A stretch of 64,000 nucleotides of DNA from Acidimicrobiia bacterium. GTDB lineage: Bacteria > Actinomycetota > Acidimicrobiia > Acidimicrobiales > MedAcidi-G1. Each line of letters starts with the position of its first letter. Position 1 is the first letter of the stretch. The notes below the pieces were generated by a model. The model was not told the origin of the DNA. It saw nothing but the letters and a program-made list of their open reading frames with translations, and searched no databases. The stretch is from NCBI GenBank assembly GCA_012959995.1, contig DUCC01000009.1, positions 45,910 to 109,909 of the forward strand. The letters are read 5' to 3'. Shown here one piece after another: positions 35,217-47,077 of the stretch. A program made the translations under genes and the position numbers.

Positions 35217-35222
35217 TAAGGT
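35217..35222 (+). promoter_or_regulatory. -10-like box TAAGGT before polA
   Basis: TAAGGT lies exactly 6 nt before GTG 35229 with no Shine-Dalgarno, consistent with leaderless polA mRNA. Confidence 0.45.
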
Positions 35223-35228
35223 CGCCTC

Positions 35229-37907
35229 GTGTCTGGCCTCATGCTCATCGATGGAAACTCGTTGACCTATCGGGCGTTCTTTGCCTTGCCGACCGATATG
35301 GCGACCGCTTCGGGCCAGGTGACCAATGCGGTATACGGCTTTACCGCCATGCTTACCGCATTGCTGAGAGACCACCAGCCGGACGGCATTGCCGTGGCTT
35401 TTGATCTTCCTGACCCTACTTTTCGCCATCAGCGGCTGGACTCCTACAAAGCCAACCGTGAAAAGCAGCCCGATATTTTGTATGAACAACTGGCCTTGGT
35501 GCGTGAGTTGGTAGAGGCTTTAGGTTTTGTGGTGGTAGATGCAAAGGGTTTTGAGGCCGACGATGTTTTGGCCACCTTGGCCACCGTGGCTCGAGACGCC
35601 GGTCAAGAAGTGATGATCGTGACCGGTGATCGTGACAGTTATCAGCTGGTAGAGGACCCTTTGGTGAGGGTCTTGTACAACAAGCGGGGGGTTTCTGACT
35701 ATGCCCTTTACGACGAAGCAGGTATTTTGGAACGCACCGGGGTGCACCCTCGGGACTATGTGGCCTACGCCGCTTTGCGAGGCGATACCTCAGACAACTT
35801 GCCGGGGGTCCCGGGAGTCGGTGAAAAAACTGCAGCCAAACTCATTAACGCCTATGGAGGGTTGGCGGGCATTTTTGCGGCCAGCGAAGAGCAAACACCA
35901 AAGTTGCGGCAAAATTTAGAAGAGAATGAGTCGCTGGCTTTACTCAATGAAGAGATGATGGTTTTGGTACGTGACGTGCCGCTGGGCCTTACCGTGGATG
36001 ACCTTGCTCGAGGCCCGGTGCAGGTGGACCAAGCAAATGCTTTGTTCGATGCACTGGAGTTGAGCACGGCACGCCAACGGTTGGGGCCGTTATTGGGTAC
36101 CGACTTCGGGGTCGACGATGACGAAGAAGCCGGACCCAGCGGGGGAGAACTGGCCGTGACCGTGCATCAAGTAAGCGGAGCGAAAGACTTGGCCGCTCTT
36201 GAAAAAAACGCTACCGCCGAATGCATCTTAGGTTTGGGTCTGAGCGACCAGCCAGAAGATGGTTTCGCTCTTTCTTTGCCGGGAACTCCCGAAAAAAGAG
36301 AAGCCTGGTGGATAAGCGCCGCGGCCCTCAACGACTCAGCGGTAGTTGAAGCCTTAGGGAAGATTTTGGGCCCCGAAGGTTCAGGAATAGCGACCCACCG
36401 AGCCAAAGCCACCGTGGCCTTGTTGCGTCGCTTTGGGGTGGATCCACTCCGCCTGCAGATAGATACCGAGTTGGCGGCTTACCTGCTGGACCCCGCCGAT
36501 AGCAAAACAGATTTACCGAGCCTTTTTGGGCGCTACACGGGGGGAACAATCCCCGAATTGGGGGTCCCCGACGGCCAACTGGACTTGGGAGGAGACACTA
36601 CGGATAGCGGAGAAATGGCCGGGTATCGGGCGGCCGCCGTTGCGCAATTGGTCGACCCTCTGGCGGAAACTCTGGTGGCGCAAAACCTTTGCCAACTCAA
36701 CGAGACTATTGAGATTCCCTTGGTGCGGGTCCTCGTAAAAATGGAAGAGATTGGTGTCGGGGTGGACGTTGAAGAACTGACTCGTTTGCGGGATCACCTC
36801 ACCGCAGAATGCGTGCGCCTGCGAGCCACCATTCACAAAGCAGCCGGCGAAGAGTTCAACGTGAACTCTCCAAAACAACTCCAAGTGATTTTGTTTGACA
36901 AACTCGGGTTAACGCCCGGAAAGAAAACGAAAACCGGTTTTTCGACCAATGCGGCAACGCTGGAACGTTTACGCAACGAGCACCCCATGGTTGAACATCT
37001 GCTGGCCTACCGGGAAGTAGAAAAACTCCGCTCAACTTACGGCGAGGGTTTGCTGGCCGAAGTAGGCCCCGGGGACCGTATTCGCGCTTCTTTTAACCAA
37101 ACGGTGGCTCGCACCGGGCGGCTAAGTTCTGATGCCCCAAACTTGCATAACATTCCGGTACGCACCGAGGCCGGGCGAGCATTTCGTCGAGCTTTTGTGC
37201 CGGCCGCAGGCTGCCAACTTTTGGTGGCCGACTACAACCAGATTGAATTGCGCTGCATTGCCCACTTGGCCCAAGACCCCGGACTGATTGCCGCTTTTAC
37301 CGCCGGGAACGACGTGCACTCTGCAGTAGCGGCTCAAGTCTGGCATTTGGAGCCTTCTGAGGTGACTTACGAACTCCGGTCTCGAGCCAAAATGGTTTCT
37401 TATGGTTTGGCCTACGGCATGGAGGCTTACGGGCTCTCTCAACGTTTAGACATTCCGGTGGGCGAAGCAACAGAAATTTTAGAAGCCTTTTTTGGCGCTT
37501 TCCCGGCGATACAGGACTACATGGGTCGAACCATTGAGGAGGCCCGCCAAAAGGGTTACACCGAAACGTTGTTTGGCCGTCGGCGTCGCATTCCAGAACT
37601 TTCGGCTTCGCAATTTAATGTGCGCCAAGCAGGGGAGCGCCAGGCCATGAACTCGGGGATTCAGGGTTTAGCGGCCGACATTTTCAAAGTGGCTTTGATC
37701 GGCATTGATCAATATTTAGAGCAAGAAAATTTAGCCAGCCGGCTTATTTTGCAAGTACATGACGAAGTGATTTTAGAAGTGCCGGCCGACGAAGAAGAAG
37801 CAGCCTTGGCTTTCGTACCCGAAATAATGGGGAACGCTTTTGACCTCGATGTTGAGTTGACGGTAGATGTGGCATTAGGAGCCACCTGGGCCGATGCCAA
37901 AGGGTAA
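35229..37907 (+). CDS. polA: DNA polymerase I
   Basis: Repair and Okazaki-fragment polymerase, 892 residues. The 5'-nuclease domain (residues 1-290) has LIDGNSLTYRAFFA, GFEADDVLATLA and GDTSDNLPGVPGVGEKTA. The middle 3'-5' exonuclease domain (about 310-490) has lost the DxE and other metal residues, as in most actinobacterial enzymes. The polymerase domain has RTGRLSSDAPNLHNIP, motif A VADYNQIELR with Asp668, motif B RAKMVSYGLAYGM and motif C LQVHDEVILE with Asp845. GTG 35229 is the start. It overlaps the next methyltransferase by 14 nt. Confidence 0.97.
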   Translation: MSGLMLIDGNSLTYRAFFALPTDMATASGQVTNAVYGFTAMLTALLRDHQPDGIAVAFDLPDPTFRHQRLDSYKANREKQPDILYEQLALVRELVEALGFVVVDAKGFEADDVLATLATVARDAGQEVMIVTGDRDSYQLVEDPLVRVLYNKRGVSDYALYDEAGILERTGVHPRDYVAYAALRGDTSDNLPGVPGVGEKTAAKLINAYGGLAGIFAASEEQTPKLRQNLEENESLALLNEEMMVLVRDVPLGLTVDDLARGPVQVDQANALFDALELSTARQRLGPLLGTDFGVDDDEEAGPSGGELAVTVHQVSGAKDLAALEKNATAECILGLGLSDQPEDGFALSLPGTPEKREAWWISAAALNDSAVVEALGKILGPEGSGIATHRAKATVALLRRFGVDPLRLQIDTELAAYLLDPADSKTDLPSLFGRYTGGTIPELGVPDGQLDLGGDTTDSGEMAGYRAAAVAQLVDPLAETLVAQNLCQLNETIEIPLVRVLVKMEEIGVGVDVEELTRLRDHLTAECVRLRATIHKAAGEEFNVNSPKQLQVILFDKLGLTPGKKTKTGFSTNAATLERLRNEHPMVEHLLAYREVEKLRSTYGEGLLAEVGPGDRIRASFNQTVARTGRLSSDAPNLHNIPVRTEAGRAFRRAFVPAAGCQLLVADYNQIELRCIAHLAQDPGLIAAFTAGNDVHSAVAAQVWHLEPSEVTYELRSRAKMVSYGLAYGMEAYGLSQRLDIPVGEATEILEAFFGAFPAIQDYMGRTIEEARQKGYTETLFGRRRRIPELSASQFNVRQAGERQAMNSGIQGLAADIFKVALIGIDQYLEQENLASRLILQVHDEVILEVPADEEEAALAFVPEIMGNAFDLDVELTVDVALGATWADAKG

Positions 37908-38646
37908 ACCGGGCCACTGGTTTGAAGAAGTCGCCGACCATTTAGGGCCCGCATATTTGCGTTATTCGTTTACTTATGGGACGAAACAAGAAGTAGATGC
38001 CTTAGAAAAAGCTTTGGCGTTAAAACCGGGCGACCATGTTTTAGATGTGGGTTGCGGCCCGGGGCGGCACGCTCACGAACTGGCACGACGGGGGTATCGA
38101 GTGACCGGTCTGGATATTTCTTCGACCTTTATTGAACTCGCTCAGGCGGAAGCAGACCCTAAAGTAACGTTTGTTTGTGGAGATGCTCGGGAAATGGTTT
38201 TTGATCAAGAATTTGATGCGGTGATCTCGCTCTGTCAAGGCGCCTTCGGCTTGGCCAGGGGGCCGGGCAGCAACCAAGAGGTTCTGGACCCCGACGGAGT
38301 GATTTTGGAGCGCATGGCTCAGGCCCTTAAGCCAGAAGGCCGACTGGCGGCCAGTGCTTTCTCCGCCTATTTTCAGGTTCGTTTTCTCGAAAACTCTGAC
38401 ACCTTTGATGCTGAGTCAGGGGTAAATCATGAAAAAACAACGATTCGTAACCCGTTTGGGGATGAGGTAGAGACCGACCTGTGGACTACGTGTTTCACCC
38501 CACGCGAACTGCGTTTGTTAGCGGATCGGGCCGGGCTGCTGGTGGAAGATATTTGGTCGGTGACTCCCGGGGACTACCGTAAGCGAGCGCCTGATACAGG
38601 CCATGCAGAGTACTTGTTGCTGGCCCAACGCCCGGCGGGTAAATAG
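37894..38646 (+). CDS. class I SAM-dependent methyltransferase
   Basis: A 250-residue protein with the SAM motif VLDVGCGPGRHAHELARRG (about residues 49-67), the acidic ribose-binding end of beta2 in VTGLDISS, CGDAREM and a post-motif near LKPEGRLAASAF. The N-terminal FEEVADHLGPAYLRYSFT segment is shared with a subset of actinobacterial methyltransferases. Substrate is unknown. It overlaps the polA end and is followed by the rpsA leader. ATG 37894 is the only sensible start. Confidence 0.82.
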   Translation: MPKGKPGHWFEEVADHLGPAYLRYSFTYGTKQEVDALEKALALKPGDHVLDVGCGPGRHAHELARRGYRVTGLDISSTFIELAQAEADPKVTFVCGDAREMVFDQEFDAVISLCQGAFGLARGPGSNQEVLDPDGVILERMAQALKPEGRLAASAFSAYFQVRFLENSDTFDAESGVNHEKTTIRNPFGDEVETDLWTTCFTPRELRLLADRAGLLVEDIWSVTPGDYRKRAPDTGHAEYLLLAQRPAGK

Positions 38647-38748
38647 TTCAGAAAAAGCAGGGAAAAAGCAGGGAAACGGTAGGCTCATTAGGTCCGTGCC
38701 ACCGGTGCGGAAGCAATTTCCACCTATTTCCTATCCGACGAGAAGAAC

Positions 38749-40266
38749 GTGTCCGACCAAACCCCTACCGATCCCGCCCTTATTTCCCCACCCATGGGGA
38801 GTTTCGATGAGAGCGGTGAGTACATCCCCCGTCAAATTGTTGACAACGACTTAGGCAGCTTGAGCATTGAAGAGGCCTACTCCGCCACCATGGTGGACGT
38901 TGTTCCCGGCCAACTCGTTGAGGGCACCGTAGTCCGAGTCGATAAAGACGAAGTCCTGTTGGACATTGGCTACAAATCCGAAGGGGTTATTCCTCCTCGT
39001 GAGCTGTCCATTCGCAACGGGGTTGACCCGTCCGAAATAGTTTCCATGGGCGAAAAAATCGAAGCAGTTATCGTCACTTTGGAAGACAAAGAAGGCCGCT
39101 TAGTTCTCTCTAAGAAACGTGCCCAGTACGAACGTGCTTGGGGCCAAATTGAAGAAGTTAAAGAAGCCAACGGCACCGTTTCTGGTTCGGTTATCGAAGT
39201 GGTCAAGGGTGGCCTCATCGTGGACATCGGCTTGCGAGGCTTCTTACCCGCCTCGCTGGTGGAGTTGCGTCGAGTACGTGACCTGCAGCCCTACATTGGC
39301 CAAACCATAGAAGCCAAGATCATCGAGTTGGACAAAAACCGCAACAACGTAGTGCTTTCTCGTCGTGGATGGCTTGAAGAGAGCCACAAAGAACAACGCG
39401 AAGAGTTCCTGCATGACTTGCGTCCTGGGGAAAACCGTAAGGGAGTTATCTCCAGCGTGGTCAACTTTGGTGCCTTCGTAGACTTGGGCGGCATGGACGG
39501 TTTGATCCATGTGTCTGAACTTTCTTGGAAGCACGTAGACCACCCCAGTGCAGTAGTTGCCGTGGGCGACGAAGTAGAAGTTCAGGTACTGGACATTGAC
39601 CTCAGTCGTGAGCGCATCAGCTTGTCGTTGAAAGCCACGCAGGCTGACCCATGGCAAGAGTTTGCTACCGCTCACCAAACCGGTGAGTTGGTTTATGGCC
39701 GGGTTACCAAGTTGGTGCCCTTCGGGTCATTTGTTCAGGTCGGCGACGGCATCGAAGGATTGGTGCACATTTCGGAAATGTCTGCCCACCACGTTGACCT
39801 TCCCGAACAAGTAGTTACCCCGGGCGAAGAACTCTGGGTCAAGATCATCGACTTGGACCTCCAACGTCGACGCATCAGCTTGTCTATTAAACAAGCCGCA
39901 GAAGGCGGAACGGTAGCTGCCGAATACCAAGAGCACTTCGGCGAGCACGCCTACGATGATGAAGGAAACTTCGTTGGTAACGAAGACTCCGAAGGCCAAG
40001 AAGCCTGGGCTGAGCTTTACGCTGAAACCACGGAAGCTGCCGAGGAAACTCCGGCCGCTGAAGCTGCAGAAGAAGCTCCCGCAGAAGAACCCGCCGAGAC
40101 TGTAGAAGCAGTAGAAGAGGCACCTGCAGAAGAACCTGCCGAGGCCGCTGAAACTGTAGAAGCTACAGAAGAGGCACCTGCAGAAGAACCTGCCGAGGTT
40201 GAAGCATCTGAGGAAGCGGCGGTTGAAGAAACCGGCGAAGCCGACGAGGATCCAGCTCAAGCCTGA
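38749..40266 (+). CDS. rpsA: 30S ribosomal protein S1 with repetitive acidic tail
   Basis: mRNA-binding ribosomal protein, 505 residues, with four S1 OB-folds: about residues 50-120 (GQLVEGTVVRVDKDEVLLDI), 135-205 (GTVSGSVIEVVKGGLIVDIG), 222-292 (NRKGVISSVVNFGAFVDLGG) and 308-378 (GELVYGRVTKLVPFGSFVQV). Four domains is the actinobacterial form, against six in E. coli. After residue 425 comes an Ala/Glu/Pro-rich tail with repeats of EEAPAEEPAE. GTG 38749 is the start, with AGAAGAA upstream. A 102-nt leader contains TAGGCT at 38680-38685 as a likely -10. Confidence 0.96.
   Translation: MSDQTPTDPALISPPMGSFDESGEYIPRQIVDNDLGSLSIEEAYSATMVDVVPGQLVEGTVVRVDKDEVLLDIGYKSEGVIPPRELSIRNGVDPSEIVSMGEKIEAVIVTLEDKEGRLVLSKKRAQYERAWGQIEEVKEANGTVSGSVIEVVKGGLIVDIGLRGFLPASLVELRRVRDLQPYIGQTIEAKIIELDKNRNNVVLSRRGWLEESHKEQREEFLHDLRPGENRKGVISSVVNFGAFVDLGGMDGLIHVSELSWKHVDHPSAVVAVGDEVEVQVLDIDLSRERISLSLKATQADPWQEFATAHQTGELVYGRVTKLVPFGSFVQVGDGIEGLVHISEMSAHHVDLPEQVVTPGEELWVKIIDLDLQRRRISLSIKQAAEGGTVAAEYQEHFGEHAYDDEGNFVGNEDSEGQEAWAELYAETTEAAEETPAAEAAEEAPAEEPAETVEAVEEAPAEEPAEAAETVEATEEAPAEEPAEVEASEEAAVEETGEADEDPAQA
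40069..40197 (+). repeat. imperfect repeats encoding EEAPAEEPAE in the S1 tail
   Basis: Three imperfect units of about 51-54 bp each contain codons for EEAPAEEPAE separated by VEA/VET-type spacers. They form a low-complexity acidic tail and are prone to slippage. Confidence 0.75.
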
Positions 40267-40273
40267 GCTACGC

Positions 40274-40897
40274 ATGACTGCCCCAGTCCAACCTCAGGCC
40301 GTGCTTGAGATCGGACTGACCGGTGGCATAGGTTCGGGAAAATCTACGGTAGCCCTCTTGCTCATAGAGCGCGGAGCGGTTTTGGTAGATGCCGACGCCA
40401 TCGTTCGCAAACTGCAAGAACCAGGCCAAACGGTTTACCAGTCCATGGTGGACCGTTGGGGCACAAAAATCTTGGACCAACACGGGGCTATAAATCGCCC
40501 GGCTTTGGCCGACATTGTCTTCAACGACCAAGACGAATTAGCGGCGCTTAACGACTTGGTGCACCCTGCGGTGCGCCAAGAAATGGCTACCCAGCGAGCC
40601 GAACATGCGTCGGGTAAGGCCCCTATCATTTTGGACATCCCTCTTCTGGTGGAATCCGGCCACGACGACCTGACCCATGTGTTGGTGGTAGACGTCGACC
40701 CAGAGATCGCTGTTGAGCGCTTGATGAAATACCGGGGCTTTAGCGAAGAGGATGCCCGCAACCGAGTGGCCAACCAAGCCTCACGCGAACAGCGCAAAGA
40801 AAAAGCAGGGTTCGTCATTGACAACTGCGGCGATCAAGTTTTTTTGGCGCAGCAAGTAGATGCTGCTTGGGAGTGGATCCAGAGCCTCGATTCATGA
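40274..40897 (+). CDS. coaE: dephospho-CoA kinase
   Basis: Last enzyme of coenzyme A synthesis. The 207-residue protein has the P-loop [14 protein letters not shown] (about residues 14-27), [14 protein letters not shown], and DIPLLVESG with the substrate-binding acidic residue, plus the lid [17 protein letters not shown]. It is shorter than mycobacterial CoaE, which has an added C-terminal domain. ATG 40274 follows the rpsA stop by 7 nt; the end overlaps uvrB (ATGA). Confidence 0.94.
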   Translation: MTAPVQPQAVLEIGLTGGIGSGKSTVALLLIERGAVLVDADAIVRKLQEPGQTVYQSMVDRWGTKILDQHGAINRPALADIVFNDQDELAALNDLVHPAVRQEMATQRAEHASGKAPIILDIPLLVESGHDDLTHVLVVDVDPEIAVERLMKYRGFSEEDARNRVANQASREQRKEKAGFVIDNCGDQVFLAQQVDAAWEWIQSLDS

Positions 40898-42915
40898 GCA
40901 CACCATTTCGCGTAGAGGCCCCGTTCTCACCCGCCGGGGATCAACCAGCGGCCATTTCTGCTTTGGCTGAAGGCATCGAAGGCGGCGAACGTTTTCAAAC
41001 CTTGTTAGGCATCACCGGGAGCGGTAAAAGCGCCACCATTGCTTGGACCATTGAAAAAGTTCAGCGGCCTACTTTGGTGATTGCCCCCAACAAAGCGTTG
41101 GCTGCCCAGTTGGCAAACGAATTGCGCTCGTTCTTTCCCGACAACCGGGTGGAGTATTTCGTCTCCTACTACGACTACTACCAACCCGAGGCTTACATGC
41201 CTACCTCGGACACTTTTATCGAAAAGGACTCGTCGGTAAACGATGAGATTGAACGCCTCCGCCACGCCACTACAGCGTCCTTGCTGACCCGGCGAGACAC
41301 CATCGTGGTGGCCTCGGTGTCGTGCATCTATGGGTTGGGGAACCCCGAGTTCTATCGTGACAACCTTTTGGTCTTAGCGGTTGGTGAAGAAATCAATCAA
41401 CGGTCGGCACTGCGGCGGCTTATTGAGATGCAGTATGAACGCAACGACATGGTGCTGGGCCGAGGCAAGTTTCGGGTCAAAGGCGACACCATGGAAATCC
41501 ACCCCTCGTACGAACAGTCTGCGTTTCGTATTTCGCTTTTCGGCGACGAAATTGAAAGCATTACTGAAGTTGACCCGTTGACCGGCGAACATTTGCAGGA
41601 ACTCACCGATCTGGTGGTGTTCCCGGCCACGCATTACGCCGCTGATTCGGTGGTCTTGGCTCGGGCAATGGCATCCATCGAAGTCGAGTTGCAAGAACGT
41701 TTGGCCTTTTTTGAAAAAGAAGGCAAGTTGTTAGAAGCCCAGCGTCTGCGTATGCGTACCGAACACGACCTTGAAATGTTGGGCGAAGTGGGATTCTGCA
41801 GCGGAGTAGAAAACTACAGCGCCCCCATAGATGGACGCCGCGCCGGGGAGCGGCCCTACACGTTGTTGGATTATTTCCCCGATGATTTTTTAGTAGTCCT
41901 CGACGAATCGCACGTGGCGGTGCCGCAACTCAATGGCCAATATCACGGCGACCGCAGCCGCAAAGCAACCCTGATCGAACACGGTTTTCGCTTGCCGTCG
42001 GCGGCCGACAACCGTCCTTTGCGCTTTGAAGAGTTCATGGAACGGGTAGGCCAAGTGGTGTTCCTTTCCGCCACCCCCGGCCCCTGGGAGTTAGAAAATA
42101 GCAGCAACGTTGTTGAACAAATTGTGCGCCCCACGGGCTTGGTAGACCCCGAGGTCATCGTCAAACCCACGTCCGGGCAGATAGATGATCTGCAGGCCTT
42201 AATCGCCGACCGGGTAGTTAAAGACCAACGGGTGTTGGTTACCACCTTGACGAAAAAAATGGCGGAAGACCTCACCGACTACTTGCTAGAAAACGGGGCG
42301 CGGGTGCGTTACCTGCATAGCGACGTTGACACTTTGGAACGTATCGAGATTCTTCGCGACCTACGTTTGGGGGAGTTCGATGTGCTGGTGGGCATCAACT
42401 TGCTCCGGGAAGGGCTAGACCTGCCGGAGGTTTCACTGGTCGCTATTTTGGATGCTGACAAAGAAGGATTTTTGCGCAGCGAAACCTCGCTGGTGCAGAC
42501 CATCGGCCGGGCGGCCCGCAACGTGGACGGCCAGGTGGTGATGTACGCCGACAAGGTCACTGCTTCCATGCAGAAAGCCATTTCGGAAACCATGCGCCGT
42601 CGAAAACTTCAGCAGGAGTACAACAAAGAACACGGAATTAACCCGCAGACCATTCGTAAAGCGGTGACCGATATTTTAGAGATGCTGCGCCCCTCTAAAG
42701 AAGCCCCCATGCCGGAAGGGCGTAAGCGCCGCACCAAAAAACTGGTGGAGGGGCTCAGCGAAATGCCCCACGAAGATTTATCTCGTTTGGTGCACACTCT
42801 GGAAGAAGAAATGAACGAAGCGGCCGGGGATCTTCGCTTTGAATACGCGGCCCGGTTGCGAGACGAAATACGCGAGATGCAACGCGAACTGCGTGACCTG
42901 AGCGAGCATCGTTAG
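40894..42915 (+). CDS. uvrB: UvrABC system protein B
   Basis: DNA-damage verifying helicase-like ATPase of nucleotide excision repair. The 673-residue protein has Walker [14 protein letters not shown] (about residues 38-50), the beta-hairpin tip [12 protein letters not shown] (about residues 93-104), Walker [25 protein letters not shown], motif [11 protein letters not shown], and the C-terminal UVR helix ([21 protein letters not shown]) that contacts UvrC. ATG 40894 overlaps the coaE stop. uvrA follows after 10 nt. Confidence 0.98.
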   Translation: MSTPFRVEAPFSPAGDQPAAISALAEGIEGGERFQTLLGITGSGKSATIAWTIEKVQRPTLVIAPNKALAAQLANELRSFFPDNRVEYFVSYYDYYQPEAYMPTSDTFIEKDSSVNDEIERLRHATTASLLTRRDTIVVASVSCIYGLGNPEFYRDNLLVLAVGEEINQRSALRRLIEMQYERNDMVLGRGKFRVKGDTMEIHPSYEQSAFRISLFGDEIESITEVDPLTGEHLQELTDLVVFPATHYAADSVVLARAMASIEVELQERLAFFEKEGKLLEAQRLRMRTEHDLEMLGEVGFCSGVENYSAPIDGRRAGERPYTLLDYFPDDFLVVLDESHVAVPQLNGQYHGDRSRKATLIEHGFRLPSAADNRPLRFEEFMERVGQVVFLSATPGPWELENSSNVVEQIVRPTGLVDPEVIVKPTSGQIDDLQALIADRVVKDQRVLVTTLTKKMAEDLTDYLLENGARVRYLHSDVDTLERIEILRDLRLGEFDVLVGINLLREGLDLPEVSLVAILDADKEGFLRSETSLVQTIGRAARNVDGQVVMYADKVTASMQKAISETMRRRKLQQEYNKEHGINPQTIRKAVTDILEMLRPSKEAPMPEGRKRRTKKLVEGLSEMPHEDLSRLVHTLEEEMNEAAGDLRFEYAARLRDEIREMQRELRDLSEHR

Positions 42916-42918
42916 ACT
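42913..42918 (+). promoter_or_regulatory. -10-like box TAGACT before uvrA
   Basis: TAGACT overlaps the uvrB stop and lies 7 nt before ATG 42926. It fits the leaderless spacing seen elsewhere; chance cannot be excluded. Confidence 0.3.
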
Positions 42919-42925
42919 CCCGGCA

Positions 42926-45757
<2,832 letters not shown>

Positions 45758-45759
45758 CC

Positions 45760-45791
45760 CCCGTCATATGGTCTCAGAGGTGCATGACGGG
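45760..45791. terminator. hairpin between convergent uvrA and nadA
   Basis: CCCGTCAT (45760-45767) pairs with ATGACGGG (45784-45791) across a 16-nt loop, directly between two gene ends. There is no U-tract, so termination activity is a guess. Confidence 0.35.
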
Positions 45792-45793
45792 CG

Positions 45794-46885
45794 CTAGGTG
45801 ATTTCCAGCATGCGGTTGAGGGCTACTTTGGCCCACACTTGAGTTTCGGCATCCACGGAGATTTGGTTTTCTACCCGGCCCTCTACGAGGCCTTCCAGAA
45901 CCCAGGCCAGGTGGCTGGCGTCGATACGGTTCATGGTGGCGCACGGGCAAAGGTCTGGGTCAAGGCAGACAATGGTTTTATCGGGGTGTTGGCTGGCCAA
46001 GCGGCTCACCAAATGCACCTCGGTGCCGATACCAATGATCGCACCGGCCGGTTGGGCCTCCACGTAGCGAATGATGGCATCGGTAGAGCCCACGGCATCG
46101 GCCAAAAGGACGGTTGCGTGTTCGCATTCGGGGTGCACGATGATGGTGGCATTGGGGTGTTCCGCCCGAAAATTCAAAAGGTTTTGGGGAGTAAAACGTA
46201 GGTGTACTGAGCAGAACCCTTTCCACAAAAGAAAAGTGCTGTCCTTAACCGCTGCTTCCGAAAGCCCACCACACTCTTGGCGGGGGTCCCATAACGCCAT
46301 GTCGTCCACGGAGTAACCCATGGCTACCCCGGTATTGCGGCCCAAATGTTGGTCAGGAAAAAACAGTACCTGGTCGCCTCGTTGAAAAGCCCACTCCAGC
46401 ACCGCTCGGGCATTGCTTGATGTGCAGACCGCTCCACCTTTTTGGCCCACAAAGGCCTTGATGGCGGCCGTGGAGTTCATATAGGTAATGGGTACTACCC
46501 GGTCAATGTCGGTCACCTGAGCAATGGCCTCCCAAGCTTCTTCCACCTCGTCGATGTCGGCCATATCGGCCATGGTGCAACCGGCCCGCAGGTCGGGCAA
46601 AACCACCTGTTGATGATCTTTGGTCAAAATGTCGGCAGATTCGGCCATAAAATGCACACCACAAAAAACAATGTAGTCGGCTTCCGAGTGTTCCTGGGCA
46701 AGTTGCGAAAGGCGAAAAGAATCACCCGAAGCATCGGCCCAACACATGACCTCGTCTCGTTGATAATGGTGACCCAAAATAAATACCCGGTCGCCCAAGG
46801 TTTCTTTAGCTGCTTGGATGCGGGCCGCGTTGAGTGGGGTGTCAGTAATGAACCGCTCGGGAAGCGGAGGCTGTAGTTGAAGCAT
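45794..46885 (-). CDS. nadA: quinolinate synthase A
   Basis: [4Fe-4S] enzyme condensing iminoaspartate with dihydroxyacetone phosphate to quinolinate in NAD synthesis. The 363-residue protein has FILGHHYQRDEVMCWAD, the first cluster Cys in IVFCGVHFMAESA (about residue 80), MNSTAAIKAF, FPDQHLGRNTG, the second Cys in VHPECEHATV, and the third in LCPCATMNRID. ATG 46885 with GAGGTA upstream was chosen; a long in-frame extension to 47131 runs through uvrC's start and is not conserved. nadB and nadC are not adjacent. Confidence 0.95.
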   Translation of the reverse strand: MLQLQPPLPERFITDTPLNAARIQAAKETLGDRVFILGHHYQRDEVMCWADASGDSFRLSQLAQEHSEADYIVFCGVHFMAESADILTKDHQQVVLPDLRAGCTMADMADIDEVEEAWEAIAQVTDIDRVVPITYMNSTAAIKAFVGQKGGAVCTSSNARAVLEWAFQRGDQVLFFPDQHLGRNTGVAMGYSVDDMALWDPRQECGGLSEAAVKDSTFLLWKGFCSVHLRFTPQNLLNFRAEHPNATIIVHPECEHATVLLADAVGSTDAIIRYVEAQPAGAIIGIGTEVHLVSRLASQHPDKTIVCLDPDLCPCATMNRIDASHLAWVLEGLVEGRVENQISVDAETQVWAKVALNRMLEIT

Positions 46886-47065
46886 GGATACCTCATTTGT
46901 AGGAGTTCCCAATTGATGGCCGGTGGGGGCAGCTTGGACGCCTCGCCACGGGTATGGCGGCCTTGGGAACAGATATGTTGCCGGAAACCAAGCCGACACC
47001 CAGAAGTGTACGCCTCGGTAGCCATGATGGGGCAGCAAAGAGAGACAAAAAGCCGTTTCGGCATC

Positions 47066-47071
47066 TACGCT
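47066..47071 (+). promoter_or_regulatory. -10-like box TACGCT before uvrC
   Basis: TACGCT lies exactly 6 nt before ATG 47078, supporting this ATG as the leaderless start of uvrC. Confidence 0.4.
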
Positions 47072-47077
47072 GCAGGC